From assembly GCA_963803295.1 (NCBI GenBank), contig CAWDMC010000007.1, forward strand, positions 1 through 48,333: a stretch of DNA of 48,333 bases, read 5' to 3'. The notes below the pieces were generated by a model that saw only the letters and a program-made list of their open reading frames with translations, was not told where the DNA came from and did not search any database. Shown here piece after piece: positions 25,214 through 33,666 of the stretch. Source of the stretch: CAWDMC01 sp963803295 (GTDB lineage: Bacteria > Acidobacteriota > Terriglobia > UBA7540). The translations under genes and the position numbers were made by a program. Position 1 is the first letter of the stretch; every line of letters begins with the position of its first letter.

Positions 25214-26122
25214 TCATTGACCGGCGTCGGTTTGTTCAGTGTTCCTGCCTGCGTGAAGAATCTGGTCGGCGGCGTGGAAAATGCGTTGGGCGGAACGCTC
25301 GCTGATGGCTTGGCCGTGGCCCCACGACTGGATATAACCCCGGCTGTATTCCGCACCCGGAAGCCCGAGCGATTCACAGCACAGCAGGGCCACGGTTTCG
25401 GCTTCTACCTCGCGAATATTTCGGGGTGTCGTTTCGGTGTCGGAAAGGTCGCCCTCATCGCAATGGCCAAGGGCAACGTGAGCCAACTCATGGAAAAGGG
25501 TTTTGCATGGCTGCACGGCAATCGGGCTGATGGCGATCTTCCGGCCACGCTTGGCGTAACCCTGAGTGTTACCGTCCAATGCTGCGAATGCCTCACGCTG
25601 GATGTTCAACGCGGCGAGCGCTCTTTCTTCGTTCCATTCCGGCATCGCGGGCGGCTGATAATCCGCGCCTTCGGTCTCGGACAAAACGAACCAATGTGCT
25701 TTGTAGGTGAAGTGCGTGAAGATGAACTCTTCTTCCTGCTTAGTCCCATCGCCATTGGTAATTGCCTTTTTGCGCTTGCAGGTGAGGGGCATACAGAGCG
25801 TTAGGGCTTTCGACCCTTTCTTGACAAAGCGGCCTAGCTCTTTCCACTTAGGAAATGTCGCCAAAGGCCCCGGCTGGATTCCGCGCTCCAAACATTGAAA
25901 CAACGCGAGTAGCTGATTTCCGAGACTGTAGTTATGAAATCGGTTATAAGCCTCGTGAATATATCCGGGCTTGCGGACCGCTTCGTCAAGTAGCGCCGCC
26001 CATGAAACCATGGGTTTTCTCTCCGCGCCACCGAGCGCGCGACCTGTGCTGCCCTGGTTTGCGTTGGTGACCACGGCTGTTTCTTCCGTTGCTGTCTGCC
26101 GGGTTGTGATTTCCTCGGTCAT
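25214..26122 (-). CDS. ArdC-type antirestriction protein (zincin metallopeptidase fold)
   Basis: 302 residues from the ATG at 26122, which has AAAGGAG about 6 nt upstream. The N-terminal half matches the ArdC ssDNA-binding domain (YNRFHNYSLGNQLLALFQ, about 59-76; FPKWKELGRFVKKGSKAL, about 90-107). The C-terminal half has a zincin motif HELAHVALGH (211-220) and a downstream EVEAETVALLCCESLGL that supplies the third ligand region. ArdC-like proteins protect incoming plasmid DNA from host restriction. Linkage with SSB and a ParB-like protein supports a conjugative-element origin. Confidence 0.9.
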   Translation of the reverse strand: MTEEITTRQTATEETAVVTNANQGSTGRALGGAERKPMVSWAALLDEAVRKPGYIHEAYNRFHNYSLGNQLLALFQCLERGIQPGPLATFPKWKELGRFVKKGSKALTLCMPLTCKRKKAITNGDGTKQEEEFIFTHFTYKAHWFVLSETEGADYQPPAMPEWNEERALAALNIQREAFAALDGNTQGYAKRGRKIAISPIAVQPCKTLFHELAHVALGHCDEGDLSDTETTPRNIREVEAETVALLCCESLGLPGAEYSRGYIQSWGHGQAISERSAQRIFHAADQILHAGRNTEQTDAGQ

Positions 26123-26140
26123 GTCTTTTCTCCTTTTCTG

Positions 26141-26334
26141 CCCCGTTTCTCGCGGGGCACCCATGGGCGAGTCGGGCCTACTCCCTCCGCTGCCTTGGCG
26201 GGGGGTACCGGAAAAATCTCGTTAGATCGCGTGATTTTTTGGGGGGGACCGCCACCTGGAGGGCGGCGAAGCCGAGGCAGAGCGTGCGTCGGTAGGGCGT
26301 AGGAATCTTTCCGATCTCGCCGTGCCCGCGAGAA
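26141..26334 (-). promoter_or_regulatory. Leader of the ArdC gene with distant inverted repeats
   Basis: Just upstream of the ArdC start, CCCCGTTTCTCGCGGGG (from 26141) forms a small hairpin. Its TTCTCGCGGGGCAC is inverted at 26322-26334 (GTGCCCGCGAGAA). A further block, CAGAGCGTGCGTC (26278-26290), precedes the distal repeat. The same three elements in the same order occur upstream of SSB (26974-27229). The conserved arrangement suggests a shared regulatory leader or single-strand promoter. Confidence 0.5.
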
Positions 26335-26544
26335 GAAGGGGCGTTAGAAAAGGAGAGTGATCGGAGAAATTCAGGCGGACAGCAAAGAGATATGAAGAGC
26401 TCGCTCACCGGACAAGGAGGGCTTGAGAACTTAAACGAAGTTTGCTGGCTGCCATTCGGCTAGCATCGAGGAGAATCGGGCGACAAAATACGACGGCAAT
26501 CAGGAAGGAGGGCCTCGCCGGGAGGCGAGGCCCGAGTGGCGGGA
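26335..26544. other. Gap between the ArdC leader and the SSB gene
   Basis: About 210 bp with no gene. A short palindromic stretch CCTCGCCGGGAGGCGAGG lies at about 26513-26530, 15 bp beyond the SSB stop codon, and could form a terminator-like stem for the SSB transcript, though no T-tract follows. Confidence 0.4.
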
Positions 26545-26946
26545 TTACAAGGCGGGATCGTTGGCGGGAATATCGGTGGAAGGATCTTCTTGGACGGCGC
26601 GGTCGAGTTTGGCGATCCGTATCGCGCGGACTTCCCACGCCCGTACCTTAGTCTTGGCTCCGCTTTTCTTGCCGTGGCCGTTTCCGTCGCCGTCGATTTC
26701 ACGCGAGCGCAAATACCCGGTAATGGCAACATGCGAGCCCCGCTTCAGAGACGAGGCGAACTGCGCGACAGCACCGAAGCAACTGATGGAGTGCCAGTCG
26801 GTGTGAGAGTCCCATTCGCCCTGGTTATTCTTCCAGGACCGCTTGGTGGCGAGCGATAGGATCGTTAAGGGCACGCCGTCCCGAGTCTCGCGGGTCTTGG
26901 CATCCGAGCCCAAAAAGCCAACTAGAAAAACGCTGTTCACGTACAT
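26545..26946 (-). CDS. ssb: Single-stranded DNA-binding protein
   Basis: 133 residues from the ATG at 26946 (GGAGGATT lies upstream on the minus strand). OB-fold SSB signature: VFLVGFLGSDAKTRETRDG, then LSLATKRSWKNNQGEWDSHT and DWHSISCFGAVAQFASSLKR, with GSHVAITGYLRSREI as the last strands. The C-terminal tail ends NDPAL and lacks the acidic DDDIPF-type tip of housekeeping SSBs, which together with its neighbours marks it as a mobile-element SSB. A basic Gly/Lys insertion (GDGNGHGKKSGAKTK) lies in the last loop. Confidence 0.92.
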   Translation of the reverse strand: MYVNSVFLVGFLGSDAKTRETRDGVPLTILSLATKRSWKNNQGEWDSHTDWHSISCFGAVAQFASSLKRGSHVAITGYLRSREIDGDGNGHGKKSGAKTKVRAWEVRAIRIAKLDRAVQEDPSTDIPANDPAL

Positions 26947-26973
26947 GTTGAATCCTCCGTTTTCTGCTCCCGC

Positions 26974-27229
26974 TTCTCGCGGGGCACACTGAAAGCGAGA
27001 GGGTTCTGCTCCCAAGGTCAGGGGCTGCTTTTTATGGAGGCACCGGGAAATGAGTGGTTTGAATCATCGTTTGGCCGTTTTTGAAACATCGTTTGGCCGA
27101 GCGATGCTGCAAATCACGAACGGAGGAACCATAAACCTGGAAGGCCTCCGGCTTGCCGGGGAAGCAGAAGACCCGCAGAGCGTGCGTCCGCAGGGCGCAG
27201 AGAATTACCCCGAGCCGTGCCCGCGAGAA
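26974..27229 (-). promoter_or_regulatory. Leader of the SSB gene, homologous to the ArdC leader
   Basis: TTCTCGCGGGGCAC (26974-26987), CAGAGCGTGCGTC (27176-27188) and GTGCCCGCGAGAA (27217-27229) repeat the arrangement seen upstream of ArdC. The outer two elements are inverted relative to each other and 230 bp apart. Confidence 0.5.
27065..27099. repeat. Two iteron-like direct repeats
   Basis: CATCGTTTGGCCG occurs at 27065-27077 and 27087-27099, a period of 22 bp (about two helical turns). Including flanking bases, 15 of 16 positions match. Only two copies are present, so a regulator site is as likely as a replication or partition site. Confidence 0.45.
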
Positions 27230-27816
27230 AAAGGGACAGAACGGAGGTTTGTACGAGAACACGGGATCTGGGCTTCGTGGCGGATGATTGGAGTCGGAGG
27301 ATCTCTGGGAGGGTGTGATCGCGTGACTGCTCGCCGCAGGGCGGGAAAAGGAAGAGTGGCGGCGTTAGGGGCGGAGCGTCACTGGAACCAGTCGCGAGAA
27401 TCGCACCAGCAACGTTTCGGGGCCGCCGTATCAGCGGCGCGGGAAAGCGAGGCACCGGCTCGGCAAAGGCGGAGCCATTCTATAAGCACGGCAAGTCCGC
27501 GATGCTAGACTAAATCTGCCAGACCGCGCCTTCCTTCTGCTAGTTTTTGCCGCCAGCGATCCCGCTTTGTAATTCCCACCGCAGAGGAATTGCCAGCGCG
27601 CCATTTCCAGCGCTGCCAAAGCTTGCTGGGAAAGTACTCGAATTGGATAATATACTGGCGAGGGGTTGCAAATCCCACAATCAGGACAACAAACCGAGCG
27701 GTCGGGCCGCGGAGAATGGGAGTGGCCTCAGCCACGTGGCAATTGAGTAAGATCAAAGGATGGGACCAACTGGTCTCACATCATGTCAGCGTCATACGAA
27801 CAAAGGGAGATTGAGG
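27230..27816. other. Long non-coding stretch between the SSB leader and the DUF1398-type gene
   Basis: About 590 bp. Open frames exist on the plus strand but have the composition of chance ORFs in GC-rich DNA. Nothing else is recognised except a locally AT-rich segment around 27640-27660 (AATTGGATAATATACTGG) that could serve as a promoter for the following plus-strand gene. Confidence 0.4.
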
Positions 27817-28232
27817 ATGAGCAAAGCGATCGATAACCTGCATTCCGCCCAGCAACGCGCCATGGCTGGCCGGCCCAAGGTCGGCGGCTTTCCGTATCTC
27901 GCCGAAACGCTCGACGGGCGGGCGTGGCACGCAATCTATGGTACTTGCCCTCTTGTCAGAGTCTGTATGTAACAGAAGACGGGCCGGTCGTAACGCAGAG
28001 CACGCCGCTGGTGTCCGGCACCGTAGATGTGCCGGCGTTCGACCGAGAGGCACTGATCGCCGCGCTGCAAACGGACCAGGCCGGCAGGAGCACGTTCCCT
28101 GAGTTTCTGGAGGCGTCCTGGCGGGCCGGCGTTGTCCGGTACGAAGTCGATTTCATCGCACGGAAAGTCAGCTATTACGGCTGTGGTGGCGAGGAGTATA
28201 AAGAGGATTATCCCGCCGTCGATGTTAAGTAG
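27817..28232 (+). pseudogene. DUF1398-type small protein, broken by a frameshift
   Basis: The ATG at 27817 (with GAGG just upstream) opens a frame MSKAIDNLHSAQQRAMAGRP...FPYLAETL. Near 27911 the natural continuation (RRAGVARNLWYLPSCQSLYV) is in the next frame and runs to the stop at 28232. Restoring one base (a missing C in CTC-CGA) gives one protein of about 137 residues, the usual size of DUF1398 (YbcV-like) proteins. The downstream part contains YEVDFIARKVSYYGCGGEEY, a typical C-terminal motif. Either a real mutation or a sequence error. Confidence 0.75.
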
Positions 28233-28326
28233 CGTCGTCCTCTTCCGCGCGCTGCCGCCGTTCCACGTTTGTATTCCTCTTCGGCATTAACCATCTTCTG
28301 GTTTGAACTCTCCCTTCAACTCTCAG

Positions 28327-29421
28327 TCACTTTTCCTCGAACCCATGGGTTTTGAATTTAAGTGTGCGGGAGTTTTCTGTGACCGTTCGCACGACATTAT
28401 CAGGCGCGCCATCAGGGATCTGAGCGTCAATCTCTAGTGTGACTTGGACGGACGAGCCGACAAGCCCAACGAGATGGGTAACGACCTCGTCCGCGATTCT
28501 GCCGGCGTCCCGCCCTACGCGCTCGGAATCGAGCACGACGGTACCGTGGTAACGTTTCGGCTTGGGCGGCTGGACCGGAACAGGGGGACGACTGGCCGTT
28601 ACCGGTGGCTCGCCGGGCTTGACGGCGGTTGCACCAGTAGTGCCGGCTCCAGTGGTGACCGGCGGGGCGGTTTCCTGCTCAATCTGCTTTCGTGCTGCTT
28701 CAGGCTTCACGAGCAAACTCGTATCGTCCCTCGTTACGCCAACGTGGGTGCTATAGCGGAGCCCGCGGTAGCGGGCTGCCACCTCGTCATAGCTGTCCGC
28801 ATAGGCGAAGGCATCCTGCTCCCAGGTCAACAGTGCAAGTCCGGAACCAATGGCGTCCACAAGAACATCTGGGGTCTGAAGCCGCGGCAAGTAGAGGTAG
28901 CGGCCGAAATCATCGACGAGCTGACGGATTGAGACATGGTTCCCGCGCCAAAGCGGTACCCGGTCCAACTCCATGCGGAGGCGCGAAGCGGCAAAGTTGA
29001 CCACCAGCAATTCTTCATTTCTAAGCTTTTTGCTGGCGCGTTCTGCGAGCGCGTCTTGCCCAGCAAGGCGGATGGTCTGCCACGTCACAGGGGATTGCGG
29101 GTTCGCTTGCGTCGGCACCAGCAACCACTGGTAGGTTTCAGGAAGCCTGGCCGTTACCACGCCGTCAGCGGCGCCCCTTTGTGTCTCGGCCTGCTTCACT
29201 TGATTTGGCGATAGGTCGAGCCTGTCCTTCTCATCGAGGATAGATTCCCAGGCGAGGAATTTTCGGACTGCCTCATCCAGATCCTGCAACCGTGTCTTAT
29301 CAGCGGCGAGAAAAACGAGCGAGTTGCGGTAGAGGCGCGGGGTGTTTCCGCGGGTCTCGAAAATCGCTTTCGCCGCCACCTCTGCGGCGTTATCAGGCTC
29401 CTTGGTGTAGGCGCTGGTCAA
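28327..29421 (-). CDS. DUF499 ATPase, C-terminal part (after a frameshift)
   Basis: This frame continues the DUF499 protein encoded at 29393-31663. TRGNTPRLYRNSLVFLAADK (24-43) is the conserved block that normally follows directly on the last residues of the upstream frame. The region contains further DUF499 sequence to about residue 240, then a Pro/Thr-rich linker (about 245-285) and a C-terminal domain of about 75 residues. The ATG assigned as start is not a true start. One extra base near 29430 separates the two parts, giving a full protein of about 1100 residues. Confidence 0.8.
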   Translation of the reverse strand: MTSAYTKEPDNAAEVAAKAIFETRGNTPRLYRNSLVFLAADKTRLQDLDEAVRKFLAWESILDEKDRLDLSPNQVKQAETQRGAADGVVTARLPETYQWLLVPTQANPQSPVTWQTIRLAGQDALAERASKKLRNEELLVVNFAASRLRMELDRVPLWRGNHVSIRQLVDDFGRYLYLPRLQTPDVLVDAIGSGLALLTWEQDAFAYADSYDEVAARYRGLRYSTHVGVTRDDTSLLVKPEAARKQIEQETAPPVTTGAGTTGATAVKPGEPPVTASRPPVPVQPPKPKRYHGTVVLDSERVGRDAGRIADEVVTHLVGLVGSSVQVTLEIDAQIPDGAPDNVVRTVTENSRTLKFKTHGFEEK

Positions 29422-31663
29422 TACTCAGAACTATGAGTCGCACGTCAAGATCGTCCGGCACATCGGCGCTGGAGGCCGGCATCGGGTGAATGCGTTTGAA
29501 GTCGCTCATTTTGCGCAGGTCGGTTCGCAGCCGCTTGTCCAGCTCCTGCACCACTTTGTCGGGATCTCGCTTGAGTTGTTCGGCGCGATCTTCGGCGAGC
29601 TTGGTAACAGTGGGTTGCGTCGAATACCAGTAGCGCGGACCGTCCTGATAGAGGTAAGTTGCCGCCGCCGCGAGTCTTCGCAGGGCATCGCCAAAAACCG
29701 CCGGCGACTCGCCCGGCATCACACATCCCAGCTTGACACGCCGGTCCTCGACTCCCCGGTGGGCGGCCGTGGATGTGGGCGCGGAGCCCAAATAGATGGT
29801 TCGGGCCACGCGTCGGCAGGCAGCGAACTTGCCAAGGTTGGGCACTTCGCCGTCCAGGCGCAATGGCAAAGAGCTGGGACCGTCAACGTCCTTTTCGAGA
29901 ATCGGCACCCAGTTATCGGAGAGATAGCGGGTGAGCTCGAATTGCACACGCTGATCGTCGATTGGGATGTTGGCTGGCAGAATCAGCGGGTTCTTGTCGC
30001 CCTTCTCCCAAAGGCTGTGAATGACTGCGGCCATCAGTCGCAAAACGCCGCGTGTGCGTTGGAATTTCACCAGCGTGGACCAATCGGTGTAAAGCCGGTC
30101 GAAAATCTCCGGGTGGATTGGATAGGCTGCCTTAATCCGCTTCTCGTAATCGGCATCGTGGCACTCAGGCGGAAACTCCTGGTGCTGTGCCCGGTAAAGA
30201 TCGGCGAAAGCCCGCGCCACTACGTCGCGGTCCTTAAACTGCACCTCATCGGCAAGTGGTTCGAATAGCCGCCGTCGCACGATCTCGAAGCCCTCTTCGG
30301 CGCTGGCCGGCCGCCACGAGGACTCTACGCGTCCCACTACGTTGCGCAACCTGTCCAATGCCTCGCGCCCGCGCTGCCCCCCGACCTCCACATCATCGGC
30401 CTGGGTATGTGGGGAGCCCGTCGTGTCCGAAGCGGGCAAACTAATTACGAGCAAGCAGCCTTTGGCCAACTTGGCCGATTCGGTAAGGACCTGGGCGAAG
30501 GTAAATTGCGTCTCGAAACCGCCTGCTGGCAAGTCACTCTGGTCGTGGAGCTGGCGTGCATAGGCCACCCACTCGTCGATCAGGATCAAACAAGGGCCAT
30601 ACTCATTGAAAAGTTCGCGCAGAACGTCACCGGGGCTGGTGGCTTTCTCATCGTCGGCACGGAGGCGCTCGAATGCTTTCTTTCCGCCAAGCTGCCAGGC
30701 GATTTCTCCCCAAAGGGTGCGCACCATCGTGCCATCGGGCTTCTTCACGGGGTTGCCGGGGGAGATCCTGTTGCCCACCAAGACCACTCGTTTGGCGGCT
30801 GGTAGCTTCTTGGTGTCAGCTTCCTGCATCACGGCGTCAATGCCTGTCAGGTCGCTCGGGGCCGCGCCCGAGAAGAGGTGGTAAAGCGCCAGCATCGAGT
30901 GCGTTTTGCCCCCGCCAAAGTTGGTCTGGAGCTGCACCACGGGGTCGCCGCCTTTACAGGAAATTCGCTGCACCGCGCCTACCAGCATTCGTTTGAGGCT
31001 CTCGGTAAGGTAAGTCCGGCGGAAGAACTCCACCGGCTTCTTGTATTCGTCCGTGCCCTCGCCGAGGTACACCTGCCACAGATCGGCGGCAAACTCTGCT
31101 TGTTGGAAGCGGCCGCTAGCTACGTCTTTGTGCGGCGTCACTACTTCGCGCCAGGGCTTCAGGTTGGCGGCCCCAGCACTTTCGATAGCTGTACCGGCGC
31201 TCTTACGCTTTTCCGACCGCACCTGTTCATCGAAGCGCAGACGCAGAAGCTCCATCTTCATCTTTTCGATTTCGTCCGTCTGGGGAGCCGAGACGGCGGT
31301 GAGGAGACGCCCTGCCGAATCAAGCGCGCGGTAGGCGTCGTCGCTGGAGAATGGGTTCTGATGAGCCCAGCGGTTACGAACGTCTCTAAGTTCACTGACC
31401 AGAGTGCGCTCCGCCTGTCCGAGCGTCTTGCGGAAGACCACATTCCACTGGTTCCACATTACGGAGAGTAACGAAGCGGAATCCCACTGTAGTTCTCCCT
31501 TTCCCGAGAACAAGTGCGTCTGGGTATCGGCAACAGATGTGCGAACCTGATCAAGCCATAGTTGCGCGTGCTGCGCTTTCATCTCCCGCTCGACGAACGG
31601 TTGCAGACCGTCCTTTAGCAGGTCCATCGCTTTCCCCACACGCTCGTGATTTGTTACGGCCAT
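29393..31663 (-). CDS. Swt1/HEPN-DUF499 AAA+ ATPase, N-terminal part
   Basis: 756 residues of a large defence ATPase. The N-terminus (1-125) is a Swt1/HEPN-type helical domain with the RNRWAH motif (R96-x4-H101), which in active HEPN domains is RNase-catalytic. The AAA+ core has Walker A FGGGKTHS (249-256) and Walker B LILIDEW (359-365, D363-E364). Sensor-type residues follow (VISLPASDT). Proteins with DUF499 are found with DUF1156 methyltransferases in predicted restriction-like systems, as here. It starts 12 nt after the DUF488 gene and ends in a frameshift, after which the frame at 28327-29421 continues it. Confidence 0.88.
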   Translation of the reverse strand: MAVTNHERVGKAMDLLKDGLQPFVEREMKAQHAQLWLDQVRTSVADTQTHLFSGKGELQWDSASLLSVMWNQWNVVFRKTLGQAERTLVSELRDVRNRWAHQNPFSSDDAYRALDSAGRLLTAVSAPQTDEIEKMKMELLRLRFDEQVRSEKRKSAGTAIESAGAANLKPWREVVTPHKDVASGRFQQAEFAADLWQVYLGEGTDEYKKPVEFFRRTYLTESLKRMLVGAVQRISCKGGDPVVQLQTNFGGGKTHSMLALYHLFSGAAPSDLTGIDAVMQEADTKKLPAAKRVVLVGNRISPGNPVKKPDGTMVRTLWGEIAWQLGGKKAFERLRADDEKATSPGDVLRELFNEYGPCLILIDEWVAYARQLHDQSDLPAGGFETQFTFAQVLTESAKLAKGCLLVISLPASDTTGSPHTQADDVEVGGQRGREALDRLRNVVGRVESSWRPASAEEGFEIVRRRLFEPLADEVQFKDRDVVARAFADLYRAQHQEFPPECHDADYEKRIKAAYPIHPEIFDRLYTDWSTLVKFQRTRGVLRLMAAVIHSLWEKGDKNPLILPANIPIDDQRVQFELTRYLSDNWVPILEKDVDGPSSLPLRLDGEVPNLGKFAACRRVARTIYLGSAPTSTAAHRGVEDRRVKLGCVMPGESPAVFGDALRRLAAAATYLYQDGPRYWYSTQPTVTKLAEDRAEQLKRDPDKVVQELDKRLRTDLRKMSDFKRIHPMPASSADVPDDLDVRLIVLSIDQRLHQGA

Positions 31664-31675
31664 CGGCAGTTCCTC

Positions 31676-32734
31676 TTATCCGAGATGGGCGATATCCACA
31701 TCACCCCAATGCTCTTTAAGGTACTCCGCCACGAGCCGGCGGTGGCAGTGGTCGGGCTTGTCTTCGCTGCACAGTAGGCAGCCGTCCGCGATCATCTCTT
31801 TGGCAACCGTCTGGTCGATTCGGCGCTGCCTCATCAATTCGAGAAATTGGGATTCGTACGTTTCCCATTCGCCGCGGTTTTTCTTATATTCGTCGAGTAT
31901 GTCTTGAGTAGGAGCCAGCGAGGGCAAGTGTATATATTCCATGCCGCAGATCACCTTCAAGAAATAAGCCAAGTCCTCCTTCTTCGCGAAGCCAGCGAGC
32001 TGTGAGACATTGTTGAGTCGGACATCGACTAAGCGCTTGGCTCCCGACGTGCGAAGTAATTCGAAGAAGTGCCTGGCTGTTTTCTTTGTAAATCCGATAG
32101 TGAATACCTTCATTTTTCCCTCTCTCACCGTTTCATTCGCCAGCGTTTCGTCCACATACGCAATCCGCTCCTCTTGTTTAACGATGGCCTCCGCAATCAA
32201 TTCTTGCCGTGTACGGAAGAGATCGTCGTGGGGCAACCCCACCACCCCGAGTAACCTGCCCATGGCTTCGGCGTGGGATTCCAACCGGCCATCAGCCAAG
32301 ATATGGAGTACCTCAACGCCAAGCTCGTCAAGATATCTAGCCACGAGAAGAGCGCGATGGCACTCCAACGGTTCCTTCTCAGCACACATGAGTCCGATGC
32401 TGTGCTCCTGGGCTCCGCGCATAATGCGCCCGATTCCACTGCGGAACACTTCTGTACGCGCCAAACGTGCGTACTGCACCCGTCCATTCGCGTAACAGGA
32501 CCTGTCATCCGGCCGCCCGCCAAGTTCTCGCCCGAGGAACACGTACTTGATGCCGTGAGTTTTCATGCTGCGCTCAAGGGCTTCCTTGTTGAAGTGTGGG
32601 TTGAACCGGCTGGAGGGTGCCGATCGTACGTCGGCCAATGCGGTCACGTTGTGTAGTCGCAACAACTCCAGGAATGCCTCCAAGGAGTGGTTGGAATGCC
32701 CGATGGTGAAGACGGGATGCGGCCGTTCGCTCAT
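31676..32734 (-). CDS. Tandem DUF488 protein
   Basis: 352 residues with two DUF488 domains. The first (about 5-165) starts VFTIGHSNHSLEAFLELL and ends with CAEKEPLECHRALLVARYL; the second (about 208-350) starts VFTIGFTKKTARHFFELL and ends CSEDKPDHCHRRLVAEYL. Both have the Cys-x-E...C-H-R signature and an R-A-P-like region (DVRSAPSS; DVRLNNVS). DUF488 proteins are small, presumably nucleic-acid-related proteins common in defence islands; the biochemical function is unknown. The start overlaps the stop of the dual-OB gene (ATGA). Confidence 0.88.
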   Translation of the reverse strand: MSERPHPVFTIGHSNHSLEAFLELLRLHNVTALADVRSAPSSRFNPHFNKEALERSMKTHGIKYVFLGRELGGRPDDRSCYANGRVQYARLARTEVFRSGIGRIMRGAQEHSIGLMCAEKEPLECHRALLVARYLDELGVEVLHILADGRLESHAEAMGRLLGVVGLPHDDLFRTRQELIAEAIVKQEERIAYVDETLANETVREGKMKVFTIGFTKKTARHFFELLRTSGAKRLVDVRLNNVSQLAGFAKKEDLAYFLKVICGMEYIHLPSLAPTQDILDEYKKNRGEWETYESQFLELMRQRRIDQTVAKEMIADGCLLCSEDKPDHCHRRLVAEYLKEHWGDVDIAHLG

Positions 32735-33426
32735 GCCTCAGTCCCTCCTCCGGGCAGGATGATGGCCGCGATGAGTTTGTAGCAGGCACCTCCGTGGGGT
32801 TCGCCCAGGCTGACCGTAAGGAAGCTCTCGCCGATCTTGTAGTCCCCGTCTGGCTTAGCTAGGTAGGCCTTTTCGAAGCGGGGATCGGTGACCCAAAGGC
32901 GGTATTCAGTGCCATCATGAACGAACTGGCCCTGCACGCGGCGCTTGGGATTACCGAAGGCCTCGCCCGGCTTGAACACGGAGAGCGTCATGCCATCGAT
33001 GTGAAGTAGGCGCAAAGAGCTATCAATCGCATCGGTCATTTCCAGAGGAATCCTGTCGTTGAGTCCGTTGTAGGTGCTGAAGTTGTTGTGCCACAGCGAT
33101 GAAACTGGATCGATGAATCGCTTCAGATCCGCCCATGTGGCGCGGCCGATCTTCGACCAGTATTGGTCAGGATCAAGCAACCAATTCTCGTGCTGGAAGC
33201 CTTTAGGTCGTGGCGCTAGTAGTGGTACGTCCATGATGTCTAGCACCCTGGGATCGCTGCCGTCTTCGTACTGGCGCTCATATTCAGAGACTTCCTCGTG
33301 TTCACGTGAACTCACAGGCCGAATCCAGCCGATTGCTCGACCTGCAGATAATTCCCTGCCAGCAACACACCGGCCATTGAGCTTGCGTGAGTTTGCGAGG
33401 CACAAGATTCGCTTTACTGTGGCCAT
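32731..33426 (-). CDS. Dual-OB-domain-type protein
   Basis: 231 residues. The N-terminal ILCLANSRKLNGRCVAGREL and IGWIRPVSSREHEEVSEYE are the marks of a family that I recall as dual OB-containing domain proteins, probably nucleic-acid or nucleotide binding. The C-terminal region (YRLWVTDPRFEKAYL; YKIGESFLTVSLGEPHGGAC) looks like the second OB barrel. It starts 3 nt after the reconstructed end of the DUF1156 methyltransferase and overlaps DUF488 by 4 nt, so it belongs to the operon. Confidence 0.75.
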   Translation of the reverse strand: MATVKRILCLANSRKLNGRCVAGRELSAGRAIGWIRPVSSREHEEVSEYERQYEDGSDPRVLDIMDVPLLAPRPKGFQHENWLLDPDQYWSKIGRATWADLKRFIDPVSSLWHNNFSTYNGLNDRIPLEMTDAIDSSLRLLHIDGMTLSVFKPGEAFGNPKRRVQGQFVHDGTEYRLWVTDPRFEKAYLAKPDGDYKIGESFLTVSLGEPHGGACYKLIAAIILPGGGTEA

Positions 33427-33429
33427 AGA

Positions 33430-33666
33430 TTAGTCCGTTTCTTCATTGTCAAACAGCGTACCGGTAGCCGGTGCTTTTGGCTTTCCACCCTCGCGGGCCA
33501 GCCTGATGATTTCGTGCCAGCTTTGCACGAGTCCGTTGTACGAAAGCGCCTCCTGCGTCCGCTTCTTGCGCTCGCACAGCGTGTAGAGGCGGTAGCAGAG
33601 TTCGCGGGCGATCTCGGCCTTGGCTGCCAAGATTTGCAACAAGCTCAGCTGCTGCGCTCTCGCCAC
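33430..33666 (-). CDS. C-terminal end of the DUF1156 methyltransferase (after a frameshift)
   Basis: A 78-residue frame. LLQILAAKAEIARELCYRLY and ERKKRTQEALSYNGLVQSWH are the normal last residues of DUF1156 proteins; the last part is TGTLFDNEETD. It joins the upstream frame near 33631, where one extra T (GAGCTTGTTGC instead of GAGCTGTTGC) shifts the reading frame. The start codon is nominal. Confidence 0.8.
   Translation of the reverse strand: MARAQQLSLLQILAAKAEIARELCYRLYTLCERKKRTQEALSYNGLVQSWHEIIRLAREGGKPKAPATGTLFDNEETD

Noticed and set aside
27050..27508. 152-codon plus-strand open frame
   Set aside because: Covers the SSB leader repeats and has a composition of Arg/Gly-rich chance translation, with no ribosome binding site or recognisable motif.
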